A DNA stretch of 64,000 nucleotides, from contig NC_050468.1 in the NCBI RefSeq assembly GCF_013373865.1, forward strand, positions 6,260,010 through 6,324,009, read 5' to 3'. Within the stretch, counting starts at the first letter, position 1. The number at the start of each line of letters is the position of its first letter. Below, in pieces: positions 36,516-50,100 of this stretch. Source of the DNA: Monomorium pharaonis. Lineage: Eukaryota > Arthropoda > Insecta > Hymenoptera > Formicidae. The notes under the pieces are model-generated. The model did no database searches. It was not told the origin of the DNA and was given only the letters and a program-made list of their open reading frames with translations. The translations under genes were made by a program, and so were the position numbers.

Positions 36516-39500
36516 CAGCGAATGTAGGTCATAAAAATCGACAGCTCGAAATTGATTATATACTTGCCGACCATCTGCGTAATGACGGAGATTCGGAGTA
36601 TCTTCCGCGATCGCCGACCGGCCGACGAAGACCAGAAGAGTCGATCTATTATATATATACATATAAATATAAATATATATATATATACATACTCGTATAA
36701 ATTTTTATATTTTATCATTATGCGTAGATAAGGGCGACGACGTGAGAGAATACTACGTGGTCGAGCTTTTTATCAATCCATCCACGTATTACGCATTCGC
36801 AATCATTATTCGTCTGCGGACGTAAGCGTAAAAATTGCTCAAAACATGGTTGTCAAGTCACCAGCGGATATACAGAAATCATAAGTAATTTATTTGAGTC
36901 TTATAGAAAACATCCATCGGCAAGATTACATTTATCACGTGTATCAACGGCGTGTAAGAACGTCAGAGGCGAGCCTCTCGCAAACCGGAACAGTTTACCT
37001 CATTTTTACCTCTAGCATTATCGCTAGCTAGCATTATAGCATTTCACGACGAAGTCATCATAGTTGACGAGAAACTATCGACAGGACGAACGCTCACGTC
37101 GTTCGGTCATCCTTGCCGCGAAAACGAGAAACTCTTCTGGACGGTACGCAACACGGCAGAATCGCCACCGGCGTATATGTACTCTGACAAGACCACGACA
37201 GTTCAAGCCGCGTTGTAATGAAAACTGCCAACTTCATATTGCAATATACGTTTTAGTCAATCGTGGCGACGTAAAAAAAAAAAAAAAAAAAAAAACGACG
37301 GGAAATAGAGCGAACGGTGCGGTCATTTCGGGTGACGATGAGAAACGTTGAACGCCGATGTATCTCCGATCGCGTCAATTGGTCAATTCGAAATATTCGC
37401 GATGGAAGCTCGAATGATGGATCAAACGATTGATAGCCGAGTACAAATCGCGATACGTTCGATCAATCGCACGCGCATTCCGTGTAACTTTACAATTTCA
37501 CAGTTCTATAAAATTTGCATAATTCTTCTGAATCCTGAATTCTATATTCCACCAATTAAAAAGTTATTTTTAACTTGCGCGAAAAAAATCCAGGTGACGC
37601 ATCAAAGTTATCTATTATTTAACATTATTAAACAAACGATCACTTGACAAGTATAAAAAAATATAAATGTATCATATTATATACAATAAACCTTGTTGCG
37701 TTGTAAAATCATGCACAATTGAATTGAGATGACTATTGCGCAATGTTAAATTAAATTATATTACTTATCGCAAATGTCCAAGTACAAGTATCGGGGATAG
37801 TCTTCACGGAATAAGTGAGCGAACGATTGAAGCGGGACGTTTCCAATTGGTATTTATTAATCACAAAGCGTGGCGCTGCACAAGAACACGAAGGAAACGA
37901 AATTGATCGAAAGGCATTTGGGAGAAATTAGGGAAGACGAAACTTGTAGAGAGTTTGTAGAAGCAGAAGATATGTGATTGCGATTTAGCCGCAAGCGAGA
38001 AGCGTGAACATACACGTGAAACTACGGCATAGCGATCGTTTGTATTTAACCAGTCCTAAAACACCTCTCGCCTTGTCGCCGGGGATTCCGCAGTTCGTAC
38101 CAGCTGCTTCCGATATTTCTCGCAACCGCCGTTCACTCGAGAGATAGTTGAGAATTTCGAGCAGCGTCGAATCGAGCCTGACGGATTTCAGGGATGCAAT
38201 CTTCAGTTATCACAGGAAATTGAGGTCCCTCCTCACCGGGGGATCGGCCGCGTACTTCTCATGCATTGCGATCGAGATCGCTCCGTGAACTATCTCGATC
38301 GCGATCGAGAAAGTTCGGCGGGAAATGCAAATACGACGAAGAGTGCATCCCCTCGTGGGTGAAAGCGGGGGGAGGGAGGGGGAGAGAGAGTCTGCATTGC
38401 TTCGCGAAAAAGCGCGGGAAAGCGGGGATCGGCGAACGCGAACGAAACTCTGAATGAAAGAACGAAGACGATAGTGTGGCGCGACGAGTCGTCTCGACGA
38501 GAGTACCAAATTCTAAAATGTATTTAAAGACACACGCTAATTGCATTATACTGTAGAAAACGTATTCTACGAAAACGTAAACTGTAAGAAAGACTATGTA
38601 GATACACCTACACGTACCCGTAACACGTACGCGTATACACGAAAACACGGACACGCGGCCGTTGCACGCATCACACAATACGTACACACATACACACGTG
38701 ACACGTAACCGGACACCTAAAAATACCCCTCTAGATTGGGCGATTATCATCTCGAGAAGCGATTATATATATAACGATACATACATACTTATATATAAAT
38801 ATATATATACCGGCACTTGGTAGACGGGTACACGTACCGAGTATACCTACACTACCTGCAACTTTCTACTCGGCTGCGACGCCGATTGTGCGAGGTAAAA
38901 AAAAAAGAAGAGTGAGAGAGCGAGAGTGAGAGAGAGAGAGTGCGAGTGCGAGTGAGAGAGAGAACCGAGGAAGGAAGGGCGAAAAGGCTGACGAAAAAAT
39001 TTATGTAACGGTGGGGGAGAGACGTGTAACGTTCGTTCGTGCGGCGCGCAATAGTGCGAGCATACGCATAATAGCTAGGCATAGACTACTAGGTCCGGAA
39101 ATACCGAGTGTCTGTCGTAATCGGGAGTGTATCCGTTCGTGTAAGAATGCCGTAAGAGTGTCCTACTGCGTACACGGAAGTACGTACGTGAGAATCTCCG
39201 TGATCTGTATCCCGTATTGCGGAAGTTCCTGCTCCTCGAGACAGCGACAAAAGAAGAGGAGGGTTGCGGGGGAGAACGATGACGAAGACGACAAACTAAT
39301 CGTGCGAGAGAGCGAGAGAGAGAGAGAGAGAGAGATTTTGTAGATATTATCCGATTCGCATGGGGGCCGCCAGAATCTGCCCAAAAAGCACGTTGATTTC
39401 CCATCCCCGTACGCACGAATACAGTCTCGCGAGCGAACCAAGGCTGGATATACACCTGACAGTTTTACCATCGGGAATCGTTCTAAGAGCGATTACCGAT

Positions 39501-41188
39501 TTCACCAAGCACTCTTCCTTCAACTCTGACTAACAGTCGCTATACCGCGGTTCCTCTGTTTTAACGGCACATTATTAAAAAATAATGTACGTAGTGAAAA
39601 TTTGACTGATTCGCACCGAACGTGGACCTCTAGCGTTTAATCGTATCTAAAGTAAAGTATTACAAATATTTTCTAGCGACATAAATAATGGCTAACTATA
39701 ATATTTACCATAAATGCAAATAAATATCCGCGAGAAAGGAAATTGCATTTGAAGTTGTTGCAAATTTATGACAAGTTAATTATAATAGTAAAATATATTT
39801 AAAAAAAAAAAAATCGAATATTAGAGAATAAAGTAACATGTAATTTTTATCAAATTTTCTCGCGTTACCGAACGAAAGAATTGTACTTCTGTCACAAGGA
39901 AATCTTATATCTTCGCTTTTTCCTCTCGAAAAAAGCGAGGCGGTAAGATGAAAGAGTGATATCTCCATGTCCCTATAAAAGACGTCCATCTTGGAGGAAG
40001 AAGGAGAAGAAATGTCTCGCTTTGAAAGAGTAAAACTTTCGAGTGTGCATCAGCCTGAGCAATCTGACGTAAGAAAAACGTTACCGACGCGTAAAAATGA
40101 GAAGGCGGAAGACATCTGCTAATAGAGACGGGAAAGTAGGTCAGATCCCGGCAAGCGCCCTCATTTACGATTAGCCGCGCGCTATTAAGGCCATTTTTTG
40201 TAATATCCGAATAAAATGCATGGTCGATGATGACGTACGAAGAAAACTTACTTTTCTCTACGATCGAACGACTCAACCTTCAGAAACTCGGAGTTTACGA
40301 CAGATGAGTATCATCGGGATATGCGTTGCTTTCGCTGCAACTCCACGTGGGTATTTGCAAACTCTCGGCAACAATTCTCAACAATAAAAGACACATTAAG
40401 AGTGTACGATCGCCGATTCCCTATCTCTGTTTTGCTGAAATTTAACCTGGATTTAACCAGGATTTTAAAAAAAGTTTGTTAGACCCTCAAAATAATTATG
40501 TAAAACGCTCACTTGCTTGCTAGAATATCAAGACTTTTAGCAGCATCACTTAGTAAACAACATTTTAGATTTGTGTTAAAATTGAATCCATATCCAAGTC
40601 TTAACATGATACAATGTGATTATGTTGATTAAATATTTTGTGTTAAATTGATATATTTAACATTTCTCAAGCGTTATTTACATGGAGAGACTTTTATTCG
40701 TTTTTAAACAAGTATCTTAATTCGTTAGTAAATTCGGTAATTAAAACACTGATTTTTTATTCGTTAGCGTCTAAAAATTTAAGGTTTAACAATCACTACC
40801 ATAAAATTAAACATCTCCAACTTTATCGCTTGTCAAACGAATGGTACTATCGTAAAAAATCGTAAATAACGCTTTAGTGTTAAAATAACGATTTATGAGT
40901 ATACATAAAAATTTGAGATATGTAGGATATAAAACGATATTCTATTATGCGATATGCGATATATGATAAAATTAACATAAATTTTCTAAGTGTATACATT
41001 TATTCCGATTCCGACGATATTTACTTTCAGATCTGTGCCTAACAATATTTTTAGATACTTTAACAAAATCGTTCTTTCTTCTAAACTTCTATACCAGAAG
41101 ATATTTTGAACATAAGATATAAAGTGAAGCGCGATTTTTATTCCTTTGTGAAAAACTATTTACTGTTGAGAATCGCTGACGAGAATGA

Positions 41189-41403
41189 GACAGGAAAAAA
41201 TACTTAACTCAAATAAATATTCATTTGAATAGTACCAATAACATATTTTATAGAAAATCAATAATACTTATTTAAAACGAGTAATACTTTCTATAATTTA
41301 GAAAATATTTCTTATTTGAAATAAATATTATTTATTTTCTATAAAATATGTTACTGATACTATTTGAATGAATATTTATTTGAGTTAAACATTCTTTTCT
41401 GTC
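41189..41403. mobile_element. Foldback/MITE-like element, about 215 bp
   Basis: Two inverted arms of about 70 bp (41189-41258 and 41334-41403) enclose a 75-bp AT-rich loop. The arms share A-A-C-T-C-A-A-A-T-A-A-A-T-A-T-T-C-A-T-T and A-C-A-T-A-T-T-T-T-A-T-A-G-A-A-A-A-T with a few substitutions between them. No coding capacity. A miniature inverted-repeat transposon is the simplest reading; no clear target-site duplication was identified, so the class is not assigned. Confidence 0.7.
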
Positions 41404-42625
41404 AGTGTAACAATTTCTTTTTTCGACTGAGGATTCTTCAATCATAAACGATTCTGTCGGTGAGAAAGGGCGATCTTGAACGTAGGGGACGTGTTGTAAA
41501 TAAATCACGGGGATATTACGAGGAGGAGCAAGAGAGCGTGGGAGCAAGAGGTGGGAGTACGAGTGAAAGAATGTACCTTAATTATCGCGCTGTGTTACGG
41601 TTGTGTTTTAAAATTTATCGCATTACATGCGAAGTAATTGGACCGTTCATCCTGACTGCCGGAGGAACACGTCAAAGAAACTCCTTGCGATCGACGATCC
41701 AAACGACAAGAGCAAAGAGAGGGAAGTGACGTAATGAGAAAAAAATATAAAGGTTCTCCTAATTACTTATTGCTCATTGAAATAATATTCTAAATAACGT
41801 TCGTTTATGGGAACGAAAGTCTAGATGCGAATCACTACTGACGTAGATTAATTCAAATAAGTATATACAATGTACAACGTACAAATAAGTACATGAGCCA
41901 GTAATCGCGCGCACCTCCAGTTGTTCGTAATTTAAGAGAGAAGAAAATATTTAGTTTCTAACATGAGATTAAAAGTGACGTTGATTTCTGCATGTCGCGA
42001 ACTAAACGAATGAATATCGTCAAACGGCGTCGATACACTTACGAATGTATTGCAATCCTCGCTAGAGCAGAGCGTATATCCTGTAACTATCCGCTCATAA
42101 CGCGATTTTACTGATTGAAAAACCGCAGTTTCCAATGCAATATCCTATCATTAATTCGCCTAAAGGGATGATTTCAAAATCGATCATAGATTAAATAATG
42201 CAATTTCTTTTGTCGAACGCAACTCAAGACCACGTTCGAGAGCACGTTCGAGAACACGTTCATTCGAATGCGCTTCAGCCAAGCGAGGATTAAGTCAGCG
42301 ATTCGCTTCGTGCGATCGTTGGCTTGTAAAGTAAATGTTCCAGTAACCGGACAACGATAACACACTATACATAGTCAAAATTGTTGAATTTTTGTAATTT
42401 TTATTCATGCTATAAAGTGATTTATTTATATAATTAATTGAAATGTAAAATATAAATTGTTATTATTAACATACAAAAATATAAAAAATGTTTTAATTGT
42501 TCCAAAAATAATACAAACTTGTAAAAAGTATCTGAATGAATCTGGACAATTTAAAATGCCAGTCTTTAATATCTTAAGTTAAAGTATTTATCTTTGTACA
42601 AAAAATATTTTGATAAATACATAAT

Positions 42626-43266
42626 CAGGGTGTTTACTCAAATTTTGTAAAAGATTTTGCTGAAAGTTTTCGCAGGAATTTTATTGAAAAAAAGTAATAT
42701 TAGAGAATTTTTAAAAGCAGCTTCTTAAAATAAATTTATTTTATTATGTGTTTTTTAATGTTCCTTAATCATACAATCACAAAGAAAAACTATTCGAGAG
42801 TTTTCGAATATTAAATTTGACAAAGTACTAAAGAAATAATATAAACTAAATATACATAATGATCAGACACATAATGATCTGTCTGCAATAAATAGAATTT
42901 AGCTCAATGGAAATAGAAAATTCGAAAGCTGATGATATACACAATGCCAATTTAAAATAATGTATTGTTTTCTATTGTCACTGTAATTTTGTTATAAAAG
43001 CTCGCGAGTCACATGTAAATATATATGAACATGTATGTCATGTTTATTGCAAATTAATTGTCGACATTTCGTATTATCAAAAAAAAAAAATGTATCAAAG
43101 AAACAATTTTGTCAGAGAAAATGCAATAGAACTAAAATTCAAAAGTAAACTCCAAAAACTCTCCTGTATACAGAACAAAAATCCCTTAAAAATCCGTGAT
43201 TTTTGAGGATTAAAAATAAATTTCCTGAAAAGGTTTCCGGTTTTTTTATCGTTAATAAACACCCTG
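42626..43266. mobile_element. Non-autonomous DNA transposon with CAGGGTGTTTA ends
   Basis: The element begins C-A-G-G-G-T-G-T-T-T-A and ends with the exact reverse complement T-A-A-A-C-A-C-C-C-T-G, 641 bp end to end. ATAAT directly flanks both ends and may be a 5-bp target-site duplication. There is no transposase frame. The CAGGGTG terminus occurs in several cut-and-paste families, so I leave the superfamily open. Confidence 0.65.
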
Positions 43267-43727
43267 ATAATGTTTCTTAAAAAAATTTAAGATTATCAAA
43301 ATATAAATTTCAACCTAGTTCTGTAACAAATTTATTTTTTTTTATGTAATTTTTTATAATATTTAAAATAATCTGTTTTATAAATATCTAAATATTTAAA
43401 AATTACAAATTGAATTTTGACATTATAAGAAGACACATTTACGATTAACAATAATAAATTTTCATGCAAGAATTTAAACATAGGAACATGCTTGGTCACT
43501 GGACATTTATTTTACTCACAGAAAATTATCAATTCTACTGCTAAAGAAAATGATTACTCAATTAATTTTTTTTATTAAGTACTTTTAATGGCTATCTTTA
43601 ACAAAAAATATTTTCTTGATAATAATCTTAAAATTAACTTATCACAAATTTTAGAATAACTCATTATTATATATGTATTTGAAAAAAAGAATTTACATTC
43701 TTTTGAAGAATATTATAAAATTAAATC

Positions 43728-43732
43728 AGAGA

Positions 43733-43784
<52 letters not shown>
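43728..43784. repeat. GA microsatellite
   Basis: A nearly pure GA run of about 57 bp. Confidence 0.93.
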
Positions 43785-43785
<1 letters not shown>

Positions 43786-45723
43786 GAGAAGAGAAATGAA
43801 AAGAGAGAAGTCAAAATAATAAAGAAATAAAATTTTTATTTCAATTTAATATTCCTGACTGAGGTATTAAATTACTAGGGGGAGGGGGGAATTCAGAATA
43901 ATATATTTTGAATAATCTTAATACTTATAACAAATTATATAGATATTGTACGATTGATAAATTTGTACAATTATATAAATTTAAAAATTACTTAAAATAA
44001 GTGATATTTATTTAATACTTTATTTATTAATTTTTCTATGCAGTGTATGCGTACAAGTTAAGAATGATGTGTAATTTAAGATTATCATCAAGAAGTGCAA
44101 TTATTCTTTGCAAAGATAACCGTTACTTAAAAAAAAAAAATACTAGAAAATGAGTGTCCGCCTTTCTTATCATGAGAGTGATATTTTCTTTGTGTATAGC
44201 TCACGAAATCGCATTAAATCTACACGATTGAGAACGCACTCGGAGTGGCGCTCGTCAATCAAGATTTGATTCTTATCATAACGCGTTGGTAGGAAAATAC
44301 TTTTATTCTATACAAATAGAATATATAAAGATAAATAGAGGACTGCTGTGCGATTATCGCGCCGAGATCTCTCAGTCTCCCTTCGTATAATTTGCAAATT
44401 TGTATACGACGGAAATTTCCTTTCCGAGTGAGAACCACCTCTCGAGATTCTCTCATCTGAGATATAAGGATTAATTAACGTGCGATCAGCGCATCGGGCG
44501 CTCAAGACGTATGACGCGAGGAGGCGGAATCATCACGCGACCACAATATTATTATGTAAAATTTTTATCGCGTGAGTAAAGCATTGTGTTACCGACCAGA
44601 AAGTATATACGTACCTTGTAAAACGACAAGTTTCGTTTTTCTCTCCTCCCTTCTCCCAGAGGAGGAGAGAGAGAGGGGGGGGGGGTCGATCCTCGGATCC
44701 CGCGGGCGCGTGCGTCTTCCGCTCCTCCGGGAAAAGTCAAATCATACCACTCGCGGGTAAACGGAATCACTATAATTCACCGTGCGAGAACTGTCCGGAA
44801 AAAACCCCGAAACGGGAAAACGCGAAATCGAAGTCGAGACCAAGTCGCGGATACGGAGGCTAGGAAGTCCGGCGCGGGGAGTCGCAGTCTTCAACGAATT
44901 CCGCAATTTCGTCATCGAATCGTCGACTTACCGTCCCTAATAAGACTGACAACGATCGCGAACGCATTTTATCGCACAAATCACACGTCTTAATCACGCA
45001 CAAAAATTACACGTCCTCGTCGAAGAAACTCTCGGCGCCGAATTCAACCCGCTATCGTATACTTTCGTTGAGGTTCTCACCGACTGGCTACAGATGGCGC
45101 CACCGGTCAGGTAAGTACCACGACACTTTACGTTAGTAGTGAAACGACGGAGTCTGTTGCTGCATTATCGGCGAAGGATGCAATGATGTTCGATTGTCAG
45201 TAATTGCTCGGTTATCAGCTTCCACCCGGATCCGAAATTGGAGTCACGGTCGTCAGCAGGAATTATACATAATGTAGAGCCGAGGAATATACATAATGTA
45301 AGAGTATACGAAGGAGATCCGGGTGAGTTTTATTTCTTCTTATCGGGAGAGCTGTTTCAACTGAAATAAAAGCATACAGATGGAAAAGAGTAATGAAATG
45401 CTCGAATTATCGGCTACAGCCCACTTTAGAGGATAACGTGACTGCAATGTGTAACCGTGAAGTCAGAAGTTCTTTATTACTTGCATTTATATTTATAACT
45501 TTAAATGCTAATTAATATAAGAAATATTTATAGAACGCGACATAAGCAAATTTTATATTATTAAAATAGATATGTCGAAATGCATTTAAATTATAAAACA
45601 CAATTATAAATAATTAACATTCTATTTTGAAATTTGCATTAGATTGTCTAAAGTTAACTTGACTGACAATAAAAGAGATGTTGCTCACACTGATAAAATC
45701 TTTACGTAGGATGCAAGGAAAGT
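43785..45723. other. Intergenic; GC-rich block at about 44.4-45.2 kb
   Basis: The block is clearly richer in CpG than the AT-rich DNA on either side. It has a plus-strand donor G-G-T-C-A-G/G-T-A-A-G-T (cut after 45110), a minus-strand donor G-A-C-G/G-T-A-A-G-T (cut at 44932), and a CTCF-like motif at 45091-45100. No protein is recognised. It could be an unannotated transcription start region or an insulator; both are inference. Confidence 0.3.
45091..45104 (+). promoter_or_regulatory. CTCF-like core motif
   Basis: C-A-G-A-T-G-G-C-G-C-C-A-C-C matches all ten core positions of the conserved CTCF consensus (Y-A-G-R-K-G-G-C-R-S), but not the upstream half. It lies between two convergent genes. 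A ten-base match could be chance. Confidence 0.25.
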
Positions 45724-47117
45724 AAGGATATATTACAGCCATTTTTACAAATTAATATTTATACATTATATTTATAAATAAACTATATACATATCAAAGT
45801 TATGTTTATAACATTCTATTTTTATTAAACAATACATTTTTACAATTTATTTACTATAATTATTATTTTTTATTGTTACAATTTTAAAATTTAAGATAAA
45901 AAGGATGCCAAAAATCTGAACTTTTTGTACAAATACTTTAAATATTTAAGGTAATTTATGCAAAATTTTATTGTTTTTATTGATTCTGTGCTCAGTTGTT
46001 TTGTAATGAAATAAAATCAAAGACCTCATTTCTACTCAAGTCCTGTTCCCTCACTATAAACTTTTTTCTTAATATAAATAATTAACTGACACGGGCGTTA
46101 CAGAAAAATTAATTAAAAATTATTTATGTATTCCTGTGTAAGATGCAGAAGTTCAATGCTCGCTAAGTAGCAATACCTATTTAAAAATAAATTTTATAAT
46201 CAGAGCAGTCGTTGTCATTAGCAATCATAACGTTATTAAAATGCGTAAGCATTAGTGTGACTTTGTCTTGTCACTAAGTAAAATCTGTACCATTTTTTCC
46301 GAAAAATTTAGTATTTTTAACAAAATACAACCTATTTCATATTTAATGCTATTTGTTGTGTTGCCTTTCTGTTTCTTTTTTAATATAATAAGTAAGTAGC
46401 ATTGCATTCAATTACGTAATCTACGAGTTTATATTTCAACTCGTTATATTTCAATATTATAACATCAAAATGTAAATATATTCTTTTTATATTTAATTTG
46501 TATATAATACTTTATTTTCAAATTATTAATATATTTATAAATTAAAATTGAATAAGTTACAGTTAAGATTATAGTTTTATGAGCAAAAATAGGAACACAG
46601 TGAATAGACGGACACTGTAATTTCTGCTAAGTAGAAATACGTACATTTTATGCATTACGTTTAATTAAGAATTATTTCTTAATCAAAAGTCTTTAAAGTG
46701 ATATTTTTTGTATTTAATATGTAAAACGATTCATAAAGAAATTAGTGATCAATTTTTCGCCAATTGTTACATAAAAAATAATTTAAACTTTTATTTTTTT
46801 GATATCATTTGTCTTAAATGAGTAGAAATAAGGACATTGATTTTAAATAACTTTAATTTATTGTACAAAATAATTAATCTGTTTAGTGAAACTTTGCATA
46901 AATCATCTTGAGTATTTAAAATACTTATATTAAAAAAATTAAATTTTTGTCATTATTTCTTAATTATACGTACATTCCCGTTAGAGTACATTTTTATTTC
47001 TTATGAAAATAATTTTTGCTCCAGGTAGAAAATTGCTACCCTTACTTTCAAATGCATTTATAAAACAATCTGTTTTTATTTTTTCATAATTTTAAACATA
47101 GATGTAATACATCCTTA
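45724..47117. repeat. Large imperfect inverted repeat (possible foldback element), about 1.4 kb
   Basis: The segment around 45900-46045 and the reverse complement of 46811-46960 share, in the same order, C-A-A-A-A-A-T, A-T-T-T-A-T-G-C-A-A-A, T-T-T-T-G-T-A and A-T-T-T-C-T-A-C-T-C-A. The outer ends (A-A-G-G-A-T-A-T-A-T-T-A-C-A at 45724 and A-A-G-G-A-T-G-T-A-T-T-A-C-A on the other strand at 47117) also match. The interior is AT-rich with no open frame. Boundaries are approximate. Confidence 0.5.
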
Positions 47118-50100
47118 TGGCTACGAGAGAATAAAATCTACTGTTTAAGAATTGAATTAACTAGAAACTTCAGTAATCATAATAATAAAAGAAATGAAAG
47201 AATTTACAAAATTTTATAAAATAATTATACTAAGAGTTTCTATACGAAAAGTATTTCACATTATCGATCTACAACGTCTACTACGTAACTACAGCGTTGT
47301 TGCGTCAAACGTTTCACAGCATGTTAAGAAAAAGGAAGAGAGAGAAACGCATTTTATTACAACATTATAAAATTTACATACACACAGTCCGCGGTAATGT
47401 GTCCACAAAATCAGAATGCCGTCTCGACGTATCTGCGGCGCTACGTCGACCACGAAAAGTACATCAATGTGAAATACATTCAGTACAAAATAAATACATC
47501 TATATATGTGTATATATAGTCCGGTACAGTTTGCGTCGATTTACGATTCTGCTACGGCCAGAGGGACAGGTGTTAACGTTCGCGGATTGTTTCTACGTGT
47601 TCGTTCTACAAACTAGCCTCACGCTACTCTATTAGTTAACACAATACATCAACCTGACTTCTACTTTGCTACTCTCGTGTTAATCGAGTCTGAACAGTTG
47701 GTTATCAATTGGTTAGACAATGCCGTTACGTTCGCAAGTCTTGTTACGAGACATTATGGACACTTATCACGACATCGATAAATGGGCCTGGCAACTCGTT
47801 TTTTTTTTGTTTTCTCTTCTTTTTTTTACGTTACAATGGATTAATATTACGACTCTTGCGCGTACAAACGCAGCCCTGATATACAAAGACATCTTTTTCT
47901 CTTCAACTCGGACACTTCAACGTCGTACTTTCGATCGCGACGACAGCTACACTCGCTGAAAAAGGCGAATAATCTATGTAGGTCCATGACTAATGGTTAT
48001 TGTGAGTTCGTGGTCCTCAAAGTTTCGAATACAGCGCCTCTCGATGACTTCGTACAACGTTCGTCATTTTACACGAAAATAGCACGCCTTTAAATTTGTA
48101 CATCGAGAAATACCGTATGGCATACGCGATAGGTATACTTATAAATAATATTGTATGTGTGTAGTTTGTCTTACGTTTAAATCTACATTAAAATTACATC
48201 GCGGATTTGCAAACGTACGCGGAAACAGATTACAATTGTCTCGTTGTAGGCAACAAAGATTAAAGCAGCAAACGCGAATGAAGAAGGAGTCGTAGCAACT
48301 CGCGTGTCCCGCATTATTCGGCGAATTCATAGAAGAACATCAAGATAAATCAAATACGCGAAAGTAAGCCACGGTGTCCGATTGTACAACTTATAGAAAA
48401 GATCGAACAATTCAATCAGCAGTTACCTCTCGATATAAATAATTTTTACGTAAAAAAATATGGACCGATTTGAAGGCATCTCGATCGATGCCTAAAGTGT
48501 GATAGAAACCATATCCTGATACAGCAAAGTATTATTTAATAATATCCCCTGTTCTCGATCATTCATTGGTGCATCTATCAACCTATTGTATATTAATGCG
48601 GCCGCACAAGCTTATTTCGATGCATTTGAATTTCTCTGAGTGATACCCCGCACGTTAGAACTTGATGCTGTCGAAACACGTATACCCATCACGATCATAT
48701 CCCAAGGGTATAATCATAGCGAGTGCGTGTTCCGACGATAACTGGTTCTAACGAATTCGCACGAAAACGTCAGTATTAATGAAATGCGTCCCGATGATTA
48801 CAGTACAGGTCCTAATCACACGGCGCGCTCGCTATAATCGCCTCCACTTACTTCGATATATATGATTATTTCAGACGCTCGGTACAAATTTGTTAGAATG
48901 AGGCTCCGTCGGGACACGCATCCCACCACGACGGGAGAATTCGCTCGGACAAGTTCGTACGAAACCCGTCAGAATTAATCGCATCTCCTTCGTGGTGAGG
49001 TCGAGACAGCCGGAAGAATTGCGAAACGACACAGTTCGCACTCGCACGGCGATGCGAGACTGTCTACACGCGATTATGCCAGGAGAGTGCACCGGGAATG
49101 TTTCGTCTTTCTATTATTTTAAGACATCCATCTCCGCTTGGTATCATCTACAACACGATCTATTACGTCTACCGCTACGGCCTAATGCACTAGAGCCAGA
49201 TACGCAAATGAGAACGAATGAACACAAACGAGTCTGACCTGCTCTTAATTCGATAAGTCAAGGACATAAAAAGCGTATGCGTCTTAAATGCTATCTGGAA
49301 CGTTCCTCTCTTTAGTCGGAACGTCCAGCGGTATTCTACATTATAACGCGGACATTTTGTCGATTGCTCCTGTTACCCGTTACCTGTTACCCGTTAACGA
49401 CAACGGAAAGAGAGCAAAAATTATTAATACTTATCTCACAATTAGTCTCGAAGTATATAAAACCCATTATCGCAAACGATGTTTTTCGATTAAATTAAAA
49501 GTACAGATAAATGTTGCTAGCGTACTAGAGAATGTCGATCGAGGACACATACGTTACGCGAAGAATAAAATCACAGTTATGCGCGAATGACTATCGATCG
49601 CAAACTAATCGCGCGCTCTCTCAGTCGCGGGTAAATAATTTATTGTTTTCAATCGAGAACATCGTCCACTTTTTTGTGATGAAACAACGGGTTTCTTCAG
49701 ATACATATTGTGCGCTGTTACACGCTTACAATCGTCGTCCCCCCAAAAAATAATTCTACGTACATTATTATATAATAAATATATAAAATTATTACTATAT
49801 AATAATAATAATTACATAATCGTAACGAAGAAAACACGCTGTATCTTTTTCGTAGAAAAATCTATTTCATGGACGGACACTGCACAAGCTACACTATTTA
49901 ACGCGTCAGAGACGTAGAGCGAAAATATGCAGCATGAAATGCATATGAAAAAGAAATCTCCAACTCGCTTAAAGAAGGAAATAAATTCGCTTCCAATTGC
50001 GAAACTTTCTAAGATAACTATAGTATAATCGCGCGCGAGACTGTATGTTGAGAAAGCATGCAGTGCCTGTCTTTCCATCCACCCACGTATTCGACACTCA

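Larger units (their letters stand above)
31347..41180. other. Intergenic region, proximal part
   Basis: No gene is recognised between the 3' end of Rdl and the first repeat element. It holds microsatellites (listed separately), an 11-bp-arm inverted repeat at 38268-38302, a G homopolymer near 35052-35067, and AT-rich stretches. Open frames of up to 163 codons near 38.3-38.7 kb and 39.1-39.5 kb are low-complexity shadows of GA/CT repeats. Confidence 0.65.
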
